A stretch of 42,137 nt of DNA from a virus, in IMG/VR virus record IMGVR_UViG_3300050821_004113, positions 1 to 42,137 of that record, one strand, 5' to 3'. Under the pieces are notes generated by a model. That model was given only the letters and a program-made list of their open reading frames with translations, searched no databases and was not told where the DNA came from. A program made the position numbers and the translations under genes. This document shows, in pieces, positions 30,557 to 37,707 of this stretch. Numbering within the stretch: the stretch's first letter is position 1; every line of letters starts with the position of its first letter.

Positions 30557-32343
30557 CATTAGCTCAACTCTCCCCAACTCCGGTATTCAAGGCTTTCGCC
30601 AATGATGGAACTCCGTTGGCCTATGGGAAGCTTTACAGCTATATCGCCGGCACCACAACTCCCCAGGCAACCTATCCGTCACAAAGCGAATCCACGCCAA
30701 ACACTAATCCGATCACTCTAAATGCTCGTGGAGAGTGCGCGCTGTGGCTTGATCCGACGCTTTCTTATAAGTTCAATCTGACGGATGCGCTGGGGAATCA
30801 GATCGCCGAGTATCCGGTGGATAACATTGTTGGAGGATACTATCCAGCAAGTTCCCCTATTGACTCGGTAAATATCCACTACGACATCACGGCAGGTGAG
30901 ATTGCAGCCGGAGTGACTCCTGCCGTCTATTCCTATCCACCCCCAGACATTCGTCGTTATGGGGCAATCGCCTCGCCAGCTTTTGATTGTCAAACTGCGT
31001 TCAACAATTGCTTAAGCTCAAACAATGTGGCCTACGTACCTCCTGGAATGTGGTACTCATCCCAGATAACAGTACCTGGCGGGGCCTACATTTATGGTGA
31101 TTGGAAGCCGTCAGGAGTAATGCCATTCACTCCTGGGTCACAAACTATTTTGTTCAACTGTTCAGGAACTGGATTTCCGAGCGGTGAATCACTTCTCACC
31201 AAGTTTCAGAATCTGATCATCTATGGAAATGGCGCTACCAGTTGCATTGGTATATACGGTCAGTACGTTGATAATCTGGAACTGGATTCTGTAATTCTGG
31301 ACGGAGTATTCAAGTCAAACATCTACGTCACGGACGGCCAATATCTGTACTTGCGAAAGGTCCGATGCAATGGCGCGGTGAACTGGAATGTGTATGTCAA
31401 TTATACGACCGGGCTTGCGGGAGCTAATTGCTGGAGCTTCATAAAGATATCTGATTGCGAGTTCTATAGTTGCGAATCCACCGGCATAAGCGGCAGTCAG
31501 CAGGGCGCCGTATATCTTGGTAATGTCGCAGCTTTGCAGATGATCAACACTGACTTTCTGGGTAATGACGCTCTTGGTCTCATTTGCGATCAGACCTATG
31601 ACATGTCAGGCCCGCAGGGATCCTCGGGTTTCTACATTGCGAACTGCGAGTTCGATTCCAATGCATCGGCTGGAGCACAGTTCAATCGTTGCCGTAATAT
31701 CACAGTTTCCGGATGTTGGTTCTCCAGCGGAAGGACTAATAAGAATTCCGGGCTTGTATTCAATAATTGCGCAGACTCTCGAATCCAAGGATCGGATTTC
31801 TTCGCATGCGGTGATAATGGCATTTATTTGAGCGGCTCTACGCAGATTGCGATCATTGGAAATAGTTGTGGCGCCAATGGGCAAACCCAAACTGCCGGGG
31901 TTGGGGCGGGAATCCTTTTGGGGTCCAGTACGTACTGTAAGGTGGCGCACAACATCTGCACCAATAACAACTACGGATACTTATCCCAGCTGCAGCAAGT
32001 TGGGGTGACGGAACAAGGCAGCGCGGATTTCAACACGATTACCGACAATACCGTTACCGGCAATGTGGTTACGGGCTTGTTCTATAGTGGCGCCCACACC
32101 ATCATTAGAGACAATCTGGGATTCGCAACTGAAAGCTCCGGTGTTACGGGCGCGATTGCTACCGGCGCGACCGTGACGCACGGTCTTGGAGTCACGCCGG
32201 CACTTGTCTTGTTGACCCCTCTGGATGGCACACCTACGGGAGTGTTCCCGAGCGCGTTGGGTTCTTCAACATTCACCATCAACTTTGCGGGCGGTGGCTC
32301 ACACGCATTCAACTGGCGCGCGCAGGGTGGAAATTCTCCATGA
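30553..32343 (+). CDS. Tailspike with right-handed beta-helix (596 aa)
   Basis: ATG 30553 by ATGA overlap. Residues 1-100 repeat the anchor domain of the preceding fibre (LSPTPVFKAFANDGTPLAYGKLYSYIAGTTTPQATYP, NPITLNARGECALWLDP). DIRRYGAIA at ~135 starts a pectate-lyase-like solenoid with many N-x-I/V-x-x-C/N rungs (ISDCEFYSCESTGI, IANCEFDSNASAGAQF, ITVSGCWFSSG). The tip ATVTHGLGVTPALVLLTPL to the end is a common fibre C-terminal beta domain. Such spikes often depolymerise capsule or O-antigen; catalytic residues cannot be assigned by eye. Confidence 0.87.
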   Translation: MTLAQLSPTPVFKAFANDGTPLAYGKLYSYIAGTTTPQATYPSQSESTPNTNPITLNARGECALWLDPTLSYKFNLTDALGNQIAEYPVDNIVGGYYPASSPIDSVNIHYDITAGEIAAGVTPAVYSYPPPDIRRYGAIASPAFDCQTAFNNCLSSNNVAYVPPGMWYSSQITVPGGAYIYGDWKPSGVMPFTPGSQTILFNCSGTGFPSGESLLTKFQNLIIYGNGATSCIGIYGQYVDNLELDSVILDGVFKSNIYVTDGQYLYLRKVRCNGAVNWNVYVNYTTGLAGANCWSFIKISDCEFYSCESTGISGSQQGAVYLGNVAALQMINTDFLGNDALGLICDQTYDMSGPQGSSGFYIANCEFDSNASAGAQFNRCRNITVSGCWFSSGRTNKNSGLVFNNCADSRIQGSDFFACGDNGIYLSGSTQIAIIGNSCGANGQTQTAGVGAGILLGSSTYCKVAHNICTNNNYGYLSQLQQVGVTEQGSADFNTITDNTVTGNVVTGLFYSGAHTIIRDNLGFATESSGVTGAIATGATVTHGLGVTPALVLLTPLDGTPTGVFPSALGSSTFTINFAGGGSHAFNWRAQGGNSP

Positions 32344-32396
32344 CTGCAAAAGATCACAGCGCCTATACATATGGATCCATAGATAATTATGAGTGA
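32340..32396 (+). CDS. Possible 18-aa micro-ORF after the spike
   Basis: ATG 32340 overlaps the spike stop by ATGA; the short hydrophilic peptide (TAKDHSAYTYGSIDN) ends in a TGA a few bases into the next micro-ORF. Evidence is positional only. Confidence 0.3.
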   Translation: MTAKDHSAYTYGSIDNYE

Positions 32397-32454
32397 GCCC
32401 AATGACCTCCTAATCAAGACCGGGCCTCCTGGATCAGCACATGAACGGCATTGA
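32389..32454 (+). CDS. Possible 21-aa micro-ORF, holin-leader-like
   Basis: ATG 32389 overlaps the previous micro-ORF. The start SEPNDLLIKTGPPGS resembles the soluble N-terminus seen before the first membrane span of some phage holin-like proteins, but the frame stops at 21 residues. The next gene (ATG 32441) overlaps it and begins with a membrane span, so this could be a broken or split holin leader. Confidence 0.35.
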   Translation: MSEPNDLLIKTGPPGSAHERH

Positions 32455-32650
32455 CGCTCATGATCTACTGCATATCGGCTCATCCATCGTCGGCCTGATC
32501 GTGACTGTTGCGGTCATCAAGACTGACATCAGATGGATACGAAAATGGTGCTCGGAGCATAAGGAAAGTGACGACGCAGGCTTTGAACGGGCGCGTGAGG
32601 ACATCCGCGAGCTGCGCACTGCAATGCGGGAGATGGAAAGTCGAAGATGA
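32441..32650 (+). CDS. Small membrane protein, holin/spanin-type candidate (69 aa)
   Basis: One hydrophobic segment near the N-terminus (LHIGSSIVGLIVTVAVIKTDI, residues ~9-29), then a charged helix (ESDDAGFERAREDIRELRTAMREME) that is probably a coiled coil. The layout of one span plus coiled coil suits a lysis accessory (holin or i-spanin-like). Position ahead of the endolysin supports this. Coupled by ATGA to the next gene. Confidence 0.62.
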   Translation: MNGIDAHDLLHIGSSIVGLIVTVAVIKTDIRWIRKWCSEHKESDDAGFERAREDIRELRTAMREMESRR

Positions 32651-32991
32651 GCAAGCTTGCACGCCTCATCGCGCAGGAAGAGGGCTTCGGGATTCCTGGG
32701 GCCATTCCGACGATCGATCACAATCCAGGAGACCTCCGCCATTCGCCGCACAGCTTTCACACCGTTGCGGCGCCGAATGCAATCGGCCAGATCGATGATG
32801 ACGCGGACGGCTGGGCGGACCTGGAGCGGCAGTTGAACTTGTACGCCGAGCGCGGGCTGACGCTCGCCGAAGCTATTGAGGACTACGCGCCGGCCCCTGA
32901 GAACAATACCGCAGGTTACCTGCAATACGTGTGCGACGGGCTGCCGATGGCCTCTACCGCGACTGTCGCGCAGGCACTGGAGATTCCATGA
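32647..32991 (+). CDS. Endolysin/muramidase-like protein (114 aa)
   Basis: ATG 32647 within ATGA. IAQEEGFGIPGAIPTIDHNPGDLRHSPHS at the N-terminus (E11/E12, then D24-H-N-P-G-D), then IGQIDDDADGWADLERQLNLYAERGLTLAEAIEDYAPAPENNTAGYL. This is the pattern of small phage lytic-transglycosylase-like or structural P5-like proteins. The catalytic Glu is probably in EEGF. It lies between two small membrane proteins, as expected for an endolysin. No signal peptide. Confidence 0.72.
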   Translation: MSKLARLIAQEEGFGIPGAIPTIDHNPGDLRHSPHSFHTVAAPNAIGQIDDDADGWADLERQLNLYAERGLTLAEAIEDYAPAPENNTAGYLQYVCDGLPMASTATVAQALEIP

Positions 32992-33188
32992 AGACGTGGA
33001 CCTGGTTTACCCAACACGGCGACGATGTTTTCGCGTTCATCGCGTTTTCCGCGGTGTCGCTGATGCAGTCCGGGCTTCTTGACCCAGTCGCGGTCAAGTG
33101 GATAGCCCAGATCGCGGCGCTGGCGGCCATAGCCCACAAATGTTTTTTTCCTACTCAGCCGGCGACCCCGGCACAGGTGAAAGTATGA
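32988..33188 (+). CDS. Holin-like small membrane protein (66 aa)
   Basis: ATG 32988 by ATGA overlap. Two hydrophobic stretches: DDVFAFIAFSAVSLMQSGLL (~12-31) and AVKWIAQIAALAAIAHKCFF (~34-53), then a short Pro/Ala-rich tail. Size and the two spans suit a class II holin. Together with the 32441 product there are two membrane candidates; I cannot tell which forms the hole. Confidence 0.65.
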   Translation: MKTWTWFTQHGDDVFAFIAFSAVSLMQSGLLDPVAVKWIAQIAALAAIAHKCFFPTQPATPAQVKV

Positions 33189-33451
33189 GCACTCCCAATC
33201 CCGTTCTCGTCGCCGCCGCGCCGGCATTGATCAATACCATCGAGGCCCTGCAGACCTTCGTGGCCAATATGGGCACTGATCCCACTCAGTACGCGGTCAA
33301 GTTCCCTGGCGCCCTGCAGGTGCTTCTGGGCTCCGTGGAGTTGCAGTTGCCGGTACTGGCATCCAGTGAAATCGGCGCGCTGCAGACGGCCGCCAATGGC
33401 AAGTTCGCCAGTTGGATAGCCTCACTGAGAGCGCTGACGCCGACCGCGTGA
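33185..33451 (+). CDS. Small helical protein in the lysis region (88 aa)
   Basis: ATG 33185 by ATGA. Ala/Leu-rich, amphipathic helices (LVAAAPALINTIEALQTFVANM, LQVLLGSVELQLPVLASSEIGALQTAA), no clear span. It resembles the helical product at 19059 in composition. Function unknown. Its stop overlaps GTG 33448. Confidence 0.62.
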   Translation: MSTPNPVLVAAAPALINTIEALQTFVANMGTDPTQYAVKFPGALQVLLGSVELQLPVLASSEIGALQTAANGKFASWIASLRALTPTA

Positions 33452-33990
33452 AGCACATCGACTTCGCCTACCGCTTAGGCCTCGGGATTTCATCCTGGGG
33501 CATTGCCTATTGGGGCGGCGGCGGGTGGAGTCATGTGGACATGATCGATGATGACGGCCAGTGGTGGGGCGCGCGGTCGGACAAGGTCGGCGGACAGCCG
33601 GCAGGCTTCTACCCGCGCCCCCCTGACTATGAGACCCATATCAAGGACCTCATGATCCTGAGACTTGAGGTCTCAGTCGTGCAGCACTCAAACTTCTGGG
33701 TGAAGGCAAAGCAGATCAAGGGCGATCCTTACAACGTCCGCGGCATTCTCGGATTTGCTTTGGACAACAACTGGACCGAGAAGAAGCACTACTTCTGCTC
33801 CCAGGCCTCGGCTGCGCTCAAGCGCCATGCCGGCATCATCCACCCCCTGCACCACAAACTGTTCAAGGTAACCCCGGGGGATGACGCCCTGATTGTCAGC
33901 TCCCACGGGGGGATCCCGATGCCACCCCCAAAGTGGTTCAAGGGCTGTCACCACTCTCGGCTAAAGCATGGTATGAACGTCCGGATATGA
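33448..33990 (+). CDS. Permuted NlpC/P60 (YiiX-like) cysteine peptidase/amidase (180 aa)
   Basis: GTG 33448 by GTGA. GGGGWSHVDMIDDDGQWWGAR puts the conserved His (H29) before the nucleophile Cys (C118) in HYFCSQASAALKRHAG, the circularly permuted papain-like order. A motif DPYNVRGILGFA lies between them. Relatives cleave peptide or lipid amides; next to the endolysin it may be a second cell-wall hydrolase. It is the last rightward gene and overlaps the facing minus-strand gene by 30 bp. Confidence 0.75.
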   Translation: MKHIDFAYRLGLGISSWGIAYWGGGGWSHVDMIDDDGQWWGARSDKVGGQPAGFYPRPPDYETHIKDLMILRLEVSVVQHSNFWVKAKQIKGDPYNVRGILGFALDNNWTEKKHYFCSQASAALKRHAGIIHPLHHKLFKVTPGDDALIVSSHGGIPMPPPKWFKGCHHSRLKHGMNVRI

Positions 33991-34161
33991 CGGCTTCACG
34001 CTATCTATTGCTGCCCACGCCAGCCATCCGGTGAGCATTCCAGCGCGCAGGCCGAGCATGTATCCGGGTGAGGGCGTCAGTCCCATGTCGGGCCGAATCG
34101 CGCGCCAACGTGAGGTGCGCAGATCTTCGAACCAGACATCGAATGTGGATTCTTCGCTCAT
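33961..34161 (-). CDS. Hypothetical protein, last gene of leftward arm (66 aa)
   Basis: ATG 34161 by ATGA overlap with the upstream stop; the longer frame to 34362 only shadows the upstream gene. N-terminal ESTFDVWFEDLRTSRWRAIRP, then a moderately hydrophobic segment (LGLRAGMLTGWLAWAAIDSV) that could touch membrane. Convergent with the peptidase gene, with no terminator between them. Confidence 0.6.
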   Translation of the reverse strand: MSEESTFDVWFEDLRTSRWRAIRPDMGLTPSPGYMLGLRAGMLTGWLAWAAIDSVKPSYPDVHTML

Positions 34162-34418
34162 GGCTGGATCCTGCGCGGGCACATCGTGCATCGTGTTTTG
34201 TCGGTCCGATAGCCGACCGGCGGACAATCGCTGCACAATCCAACCCAATGTGGCTCCGTCGCCGAGTATGCGGGCGTTACCCTGATGCGACCTCCGCACC
34301 AATGGCAGTACGGATACAGTTCGCACCCATCGTCCAACTGCCACTCTTCTCCATCCGGACAACCTGGCGTATAGACGGAAGCGCCTTCCTCAATTGGCGT
34401 CCACTCACAGACCTTCAT
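34158..34418 (-). CDS. Cysteine-rich zinc-binding-type protein (86 aa)
   Basis: ATG 34418 by ATGA overlap. Cys pairs CHWC (~38-41), CSDC (~62-65) and CTMC (~77-80) with others indicate one or two zinc ribbons. Acidic N-terminal half. It may act in transcription or nucleic-acid binding; no family recognised. Confidence 0.62.
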   Translation of the reverse strand: MKVCEWTPIEEGASVYTPGCPDGEEWQLDDGCELYPYCHWCGGRIRVTPAYSATEPHWVGLCSDCPPVGYRTDKTRCTMCPRRIQP

Positions 34419-34585
34419 TTGCGCACCTTGGCCGCAGCCTTGATGATCCCCTGAGACAATGAGCCACCCCCGTGCTTGCGTAGCTTGTCGGCCACAATGG
34501 GCGGTAGATGTACCTGGTAACGCTGGCCGGGCTCTCCGGTGAAGGAGGGCCGGCCTACGGGCCGCTTGGGCGGCGTCCCGGTCAT
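34415..34585 (-). CDS. Small ribbon-helix-helix-like protein (56 aa)
   Basis: ATG 34585. KRPVGRPSFTGEPGQRYQVHLPPIVADKLRKHGGGSLSQGIIKAA: basic N-terminal arm, one strand (RYQVHL) then two helices, the order of a ribbon-helix-helix repressor. An operator-like inverted repeat lies at 34834-34877 just upstream in the same arm. Function inferred. Confidence 0.6.
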   Translation of the reverse strand: MTGTPPKRPVGRPSFTGEPGQRYQVHLPPIVADKLRKHGGGSLSQGIIKAAAKVRK

Positions 34586-34758
34586 GCCGGGAGCCTCCAG
34601 TTGCGCGGGCCCTGAGCGACCTTGCCTTCGACTGCACAGGGCGCCGTCTCGCGCCAGGGAGCCCACTTGTAGCCGTAGCGCGGATCGCGGTACTGGCCAC
34701 GAGTAAACACCTTTCCTGTTTCTGACACGGCGAACTGCACGCGGCTGGTGAAGTCCAT
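34582..34758 (-). CDS. Small hypothetical protein (58 aa)
   Basis: ATG 34758 has GAGGG about 8 nt upstream, which decides it over ATG 34818. Aromatic/basic: SRVQFAVSETGKVFTRGQYRDPRYGYKWAPWRE. First gene after the promoter at 34833-34860. Function unknown. Confidence 0.58.
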   Translation of the reverse strand: MDFTSRVQFAVSETGKVFTRGQYRDPRYGYKWAPWRETAPCAVEGKVAQGPRNWRLPA

Positions 34759-34832
34759 CGTGCATCCCTCGAAAGTCTGTACTGCCTTGGCCACTTTTCT
34801 CTCCCGTCGCCAGAACATCTGGCATGGGTATT

Positions 34833-34860
34833 AATATACACCGTAATTACTCCAAGTCAA
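34833..34860 (-). promoter_or_regulatory. Sigma70-type promoter for the 34758-33961 genes
   Basis: Minus strand: TTGACT (34860-34855), 16-bp spacer, TG-extended TATATT (34838-34833). The -35 overlaps the stop codon of the upstream gene. It would let the last four leftward genes be controlled separately. Confidence 0.62.
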
Positions 34861-34877
34861 GACATTTCGGTGTATAT
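34834..34877. promoter_or_regulatory. 10-bp inverted repeat framing the promoter (operator candidate)
   Basis: ATATACACCG (34834-34843) and CGGTGTATAT (34868-34877) are perfect inverted arms with a 24-nt centre holding the -35 box. Arm spacing of about 34 bp centre to centre is close to three helix turns, so paired repressor binding is possible. The nearby ribbon-helix-helix-like gene is one candidate. Confidence 0.5.
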
Positions 34878-35174
34878 ATTCTTTAGGGCCTCCCCCATCG
34901 GGCGTCGGTAGCCCCAATCTCCTACGGCCCCGAAGGCCTGATAGAAGATCTCATTGGGTATCGCTGGCGGCTCGTATCTGCCTTCCACGCCAGCCACGAA
35001 GCGCGCTAGGACGCGAATCAGCTCCGACCCCTCACGGATAGCCGTCGCATCTTCGTCGGTCGTATTGTCGTTAATGGTGCCGTGGATCTGATCCGCGATC
35101 CGGCGCATGCAGCGGTTAAGCTGGTATCTCGCATCGGCCATGCTTTGGCCATCCTTGGGCACGGAAGCATTCAT
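34857..35174 (-). CDS. Hypothetical protein (105 aa)
   Basis: ATG 35174 by ATGA overlap. N-terminal helices (MADARYQLNRCMRRIADQIHG), an acidic middle (DEDATAIREGSELIRVLARFV), and the C-terminal RPMGEALKNIYTEM that is encoded by the inverted-repeat arm. No family recognised. Confidence 0.66.
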   Translation of the reverse strand: MNASVPKDGQSMADARYQLNRCMRRIADQIHGTINDNTTDEDATAIREGSELIRVLARFVAGVEGRYEPPAIPNEIFYQAFGAVGDWGYRRPMGEALKNIYTEMS

Positions 35175-35392
35175 GCCGCTGCGCCCGGCTTCTCGGCGAA
35201 CTCAACTACTTCCAGCGGTACGCTGCGCTTCGTGTGGGTGCAGACCTGCAGTTGCACCTTCACGGTGCGCAGAATCTCGCGGGCCTGGGCGGCAATGGCG
35301 TCGCCCTGCGCGGGCTGCATCTTGTCGCTCTTGATGTCGTTTAAGGTCTCCCATAAGGCGTTCTTGAGGTTAACCGCTGATAAGGCTTGCAT
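35171..35392 (-). CDS. Conserved small phage protein (73 aa)
   Basis: ATG 35392. LKNALWETLNDIKSDKMQPAQGDAIAAQAREILRTVKVQLQV is a helical pattern I know from many small phage proteins that accompany early or accessory genes, often with unknown function. Overlaps the upstream gene by 23 nt and the next by ATGA. Confidence 0.68.
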   Translation of the reverse strand: MQALSAVNLKNALWETLNDIKSDKMQPAQGDAIAAQAREILRTVKVQLQVCTHTKRSVPLEVVEFAEKPGAAA

Positions 35393-35882
35393 AGGCTCGT
35401 CTCCGTAATTGGGCTTTGTTGATGGTCCCGTTGGCGAGACCGATTTCGTACTTGGTTGCGCGGTTGGCGACGACTCGCTCTAACCGCCTCAGCAGCAGGA
35501 AGGATTCGGCAAACGGTCCGAACATCCTCCCGGCTCGATATTTCGCGTCGTACCGCCGCTTCCAGCGCACGTAGGCCGGTTGGCGGCAATACTGGACATG
35601 CAGGTGCATTCTGGCCTTGCGCGCCTTGGCGGCCTTCACGGGGTCGTAGGTAGCCTGAAAGTAGGCGCGCTTCTTGGCCTTTAGGAGCGCCCGGTTCTTG
35701 CGCCGGTATTCGCGGTCGTACTGGCGCTTTTCCTGAACCTTCTGCTCTTTGGTCTTGTGCTGGCTTCGATCCAGACCGAAGCACACTTTGTCGCAATAGA
35801 TAGGAGCGCCAATCTTCAGCGCGCGATTAATCGCGCCGATAGGCTGCTTCACGGTCTTTCCGCAATGTGCGCACGCGGTCAC
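35370..35882 (-). CDS. Basic zinc-finger protein (170 aa)
   Basis: ATG 35882. N-terminal CAHCGKTV (4-7) with IYCDKVCFG (~29-35) forms a four-Cys finger. A long, very basic helical region follows (EYRRKNRALLKAKKRAYFQAT, MHLHVQYCRQ, WKRRYDAKYRAG). It resembles the DNA-binding half of HNH-type phage proteins, but I see no HNH core, so nuclease function is not claimed. ATGA links it to the next gene. Confidence 0.66.
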   Translation of the reverse strand: MTACAHCGKTVKQPIGAINRALKIGAPIYCDKVCFGLDRSQHKTKEQKVQEKRQYDREYRRKNRALLKAKKRAYFQATYDPVKAAKARKARMHLHVQYCRQPAYVRWKRRYDAKYRAGRMFGPFAESFLLLRRLERVVANRATKYEIGLANGTINKAQLRRRAYASLISG

Positions 35883-36025
35883 GGCTTCGCTCCCTCCCGA
35901 TCCTGTAACGGTTGCGCGTTCTCACGCTTGAATGCTTCCCACGCATCGGCTGCAACACCGGTATTGCCGGCTCTGCGCATCCACTCGATGCGCTCGAAGC
36001 GCGTCAGGCGGTTCCACCAGGTCAT
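35879..36025 (-). CDS. Small conserved phage protein (48 aa)
   Basis: ATG 36025 is preferred to ATG 36079, since the extra 18 residues only shadow the upstream gene. MTWWNRLTRFERIEWMRRAG then TGVAADAWEAFKRE is a pattern common to small phage proteins. Function unknown. Confidence 0.64.
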   Translation of the reverse strand: MTWWNRLTRFERIEWMRRAGNTGVAADAWEAFKRENAQPLQDREGAKP

Positions 36026-36038
36026 GCCAAGTTCTGCA

Positions 36039-36173
36039 TCAGATGTCTGAACCGGTAACGTCCTCAATGCTGCGGTCATCCACTTCTCCCGCCGGCAGGT
36101 GGCCGGCTTTGATCAATTCTTTGAGCCACGCAGCCGCCTTCGGCTCGTTCTCGTTGTAATAAGCTACGGTCAT
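36039..36173 (-). CDS. Detached N-terminal piece of a cytosine-methyltransferase-like protein (44 aa)
   Basis: ATG 36173. VAYYNENEPKAAAWLKELI then GHLPAGEVDDRSIEDV is, as I remember it, the leader found ahead of the FAGIG motif in phage Dcm-like C5 methylases. Here the frame stops right after VTGSDI, and no FAGIG or PC motif is found in any neighbouring frame. It is either a remnant left after loss of the enzyme or a short protein in its own right; the intact ATGA coupling with the upstream gene suggests it is still translated. Confidence 0.6.
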   Translation of the reverse strand: MTVAYYNENEPKAAAWLKELIKAGHLPAGEVDDRSIEDVTGSDI

Positions 36174-36409
36174 GTCTCGAACGACAAGCATTCGCGCGCG
36201 ATGTTCACTACGCGCCAATAGCAGGCTTCCTCGGTCTCATCGATCCACTCAGGCCGCAGTTCGTCCTCGGCTATCAACTTGAGCGCCCCCCGCAGCCGCT
36301 CGAAGTCTTCAATGCGCACGTACTGCTCAGGCAGCTCCGGGTGCTCGACCGAATAGAGCATTGCGTCCGGGATGCTGAATATTTGGATGTTTGAATACTT
36401 TGAGGTCAC
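36170..36409 (-). CDS. Hypothetical acidic protein (79 aa)
   Basis: ATG 36409 with ATGA overlap on both sides. An N-terminal strand region (KYSNIQIFSIPDAMLYSV) and a helical acidic C-terminus (IEDFERLRGALKLIAEDELRPEW). No family recognised. Confidence 0.63.
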   Translation of the reverse strand: MTSKYSNIQIFSIPDAMLYSVEHPELPEQYVRIEDFERLRGALKLIAEDELRPEWIDETEEACYWRVVNIARECLSFET

Positions 36410-36882
36410 GGCTGCGCGTCCTTCTCGGGTCCGAAGTAGTGGGAATCAATCTCCCGCTTCAGCGTCAGCTCCCATGATTCGTCGGTATCCCAGCCTTTAT
36501 AGGCGTCCGCAACTACACTCGCGCAGCGGTCGGCATCTGACATCAGCCAACGCCACCACGCGGCATCGCTAGGGCGCACCAGATGATGCATGGCCTGCGC
36601 ATCGGATTGGGCCTGCTGCGCCTTGAGATTGGCGTTATCGCGCTGTAGAAACTGTATGTGAGCATTCAGCCGTTCGATCTCAGCCTGCTGCGCTTCCATG
36701 AACTCGATCAGCGGCAGGCGCTTGCCGTCGATGCTGCCAGAGCCCACCAGTTCACGGGCGCCCTCCAGGCTGATCACATTTGAGGGGACCGAATCACCAC
36801 GCGCCACAAAGTTGTGGTTGTATCCCGTAAGCCCGTCATGAGGCTGGCCACAAGTTCCACACAATGACTTATTCTGAGCCAC
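36406..36882 (-). CDS. Coiled-coil protein with N-terminal Cys pair (158 aa)
   Basis: GTG 36882 overlaps the previous stop; the frame to 36993 shadows the upstream gene. CGTCGQPHDG (~8-17) is a half zinc ribbon, IEFMEAQQAEIERLNAHIQFLQRDNANLKAQQAQ (~57-90) is a coiled coil, and WWRWLMSDADRC follows. Function unknown; a regulatory or scaffold role is possible. Confidence 0.62.
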   Translation of the reverse strand: MAQNKSLCGTCGQPHDGLTGYNHNFVARGDSVPSNVISLEGARELVGSGSIDGKRLPLIEFMEAQQAEIERLNAHIQFLQRDNANLKAQQAQSDAQAMHHLVRPSDAAWWRWLMSDADRCASVVADAYKGWDTDESWELTLKREIDSHYFGPEKDAQP

Positions 36883-37129
36883 CGCAGCCTCCCTTGAATA
36901 TCCCTGCATTACGCATTTCGTCTTTCGTGGTCGTGAGCGACCAGGGAAGTACGACATAGCCGAAGCCGTCATCGTCCACCCACATGCGACCATCCGCGCG
37001 GGCCTCCGCGATCTGCAAGGTGGTCAGCTCGCCGGTGCATACGATTCGACCCTCACTGCGGGCGCGCTGCAAGAAGCGAAGGGCATTGACAGGGGTCTCA
37101 TTAGCCCCGTAGCCGGTTGGATCGCTCAT
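36869..37129 (-). CDS. Hypothetical protein (86 aa)
   Basis: ATG 37129 by ATGA overlap. VNALRFLQRARSEGRIVCTGELTTLQIAEARADGRMWVDDDGFGYVVLPW: a helix followed by a small beta part. Gly-rich end. No family recognised. Confidence 0.62.
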   Translation of the reverse strand: MSDPTGYGANETPVNALRFLQRARSEGRIVCTGELTTLQIAEARADGRMWVDDDGFGYVVLPWSLTTTKDEMRNAGIFKGGCGGSE

Positions 37130-37269
37130 TTCTGCATGTCTTCCCACTGATAAAACCACGTGTCGTCACATCCATAGCCTGTGACCGCATAGGGCTTCGT
37201 GAGGCGCAACCAGCACGCGTATGCCATCGCGTAGCCCAGCGTTACAATCCCTTGGGGGACGTTACTCAT
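37126..37269 (-). CDS. Small hypothetical protein (47 aa)
   Basis: ATG 37269 by ATGA overlap on both sides. Aromatic-rich: GIVTLGYAMAYACWLRLTKPY then CDDTWFYQWEDM. Function unknown. Confidence 0.58.
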   Translation of the reverse strand: MSNVPQGIVTLGYAMAYACWLRLTKPYAVTGYGCDDTWFYQWEDMQK

Positions 37270-37574
37270 CTGCGCCCCACGATGTCGTTCGTGACCTCGA
37301 CCGCGAACCGCAGCGCCATCGCGGCGACCTGGATGGCCTCCTTGCGCATGGCTCGCAGGTCGCGCCGTCGCTGGTTCGTCTTGACGTGGTCCCACAACTC
37401 ATCCATTTCCTCGGACAGGACGCCCCATCCTTCGTGCGCGGAGTTGAACGCCGGCCAGTTGTTCCGGGCGGACTTCAGTTCCGCAAAAGCGAGCGCGACG
37501 GCTTCCTCGTTGCTCATCATGGTTAGGGCTGGCGCCATGGCCTCGTTGTTCGCCCGTTCCTGCTCAGCGCTCAT
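37266..37574 (-). CDS. MazG-like all-alpha protein (102 aa)
   Basis: ATG 37574 after AGGAGA. NEEAVALAFAELKSARNNW, then AHEGWGVLSEEMDELWDHVK with the EExxE-type acidic helix, and LRAMRKEAIQVAAMALRFAVEV with a second acidic/hydrophobic helix. This order is typical of short phage MazG-like NTP-PPase relatives. Whether it hydrolyses dNTPs or (p)ppGpp is not clear from sequence. Confidence 0.66.
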   Translation of the reverse strand: MSAEQERANNEAMAPALTMMSNEEAVALAFAELKSARNNWPAFNSAHEGWGVLSEEMDELWDHVKTNQRRRDLRAMRKEAIQVAAMALRFAVEVTNDIVGRR

Positions 37575-37707
37575 AGCGGCTCTCCTTGACCTTCGGCGGG
37601 TTACAAGCCACGCACGCAGCTTTGCTTGAGCTGCTGAAATGCTGCCCGTCGAACGGACAGATTCCGCGCTCGACCATCGCCGTCATGCGGTCGATCGAAC
37701 CCCTCAT
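37564..37707 (-). CDS. Small Cys-containing protein (47 aa), start uncertain
   Basis: ATG 37707. MTAMVERGICPFDGQHFSSS then AACVACNPPKV suggests a zinc knuckle and looks like a real protein. However, the best Shine-Dalgarno (AAGGA) serves ATG 37735 in another frame, which yields a less protein-like 43-residue product ending TAA. Either the start is as given, or a frameshift joins the two. Confidence 0.48.
   Translation of the reverse strand: MRGSIDRMTAMVERGICPFDGQHFSSSSKAACVACNPPKVKESRYER

Noticed and set aside
34158-34841. 227-aa minus-strand ORF
   Set aside because: Only the last 86 residues are protein-like and coupled; the rest shadows 34415-34758.
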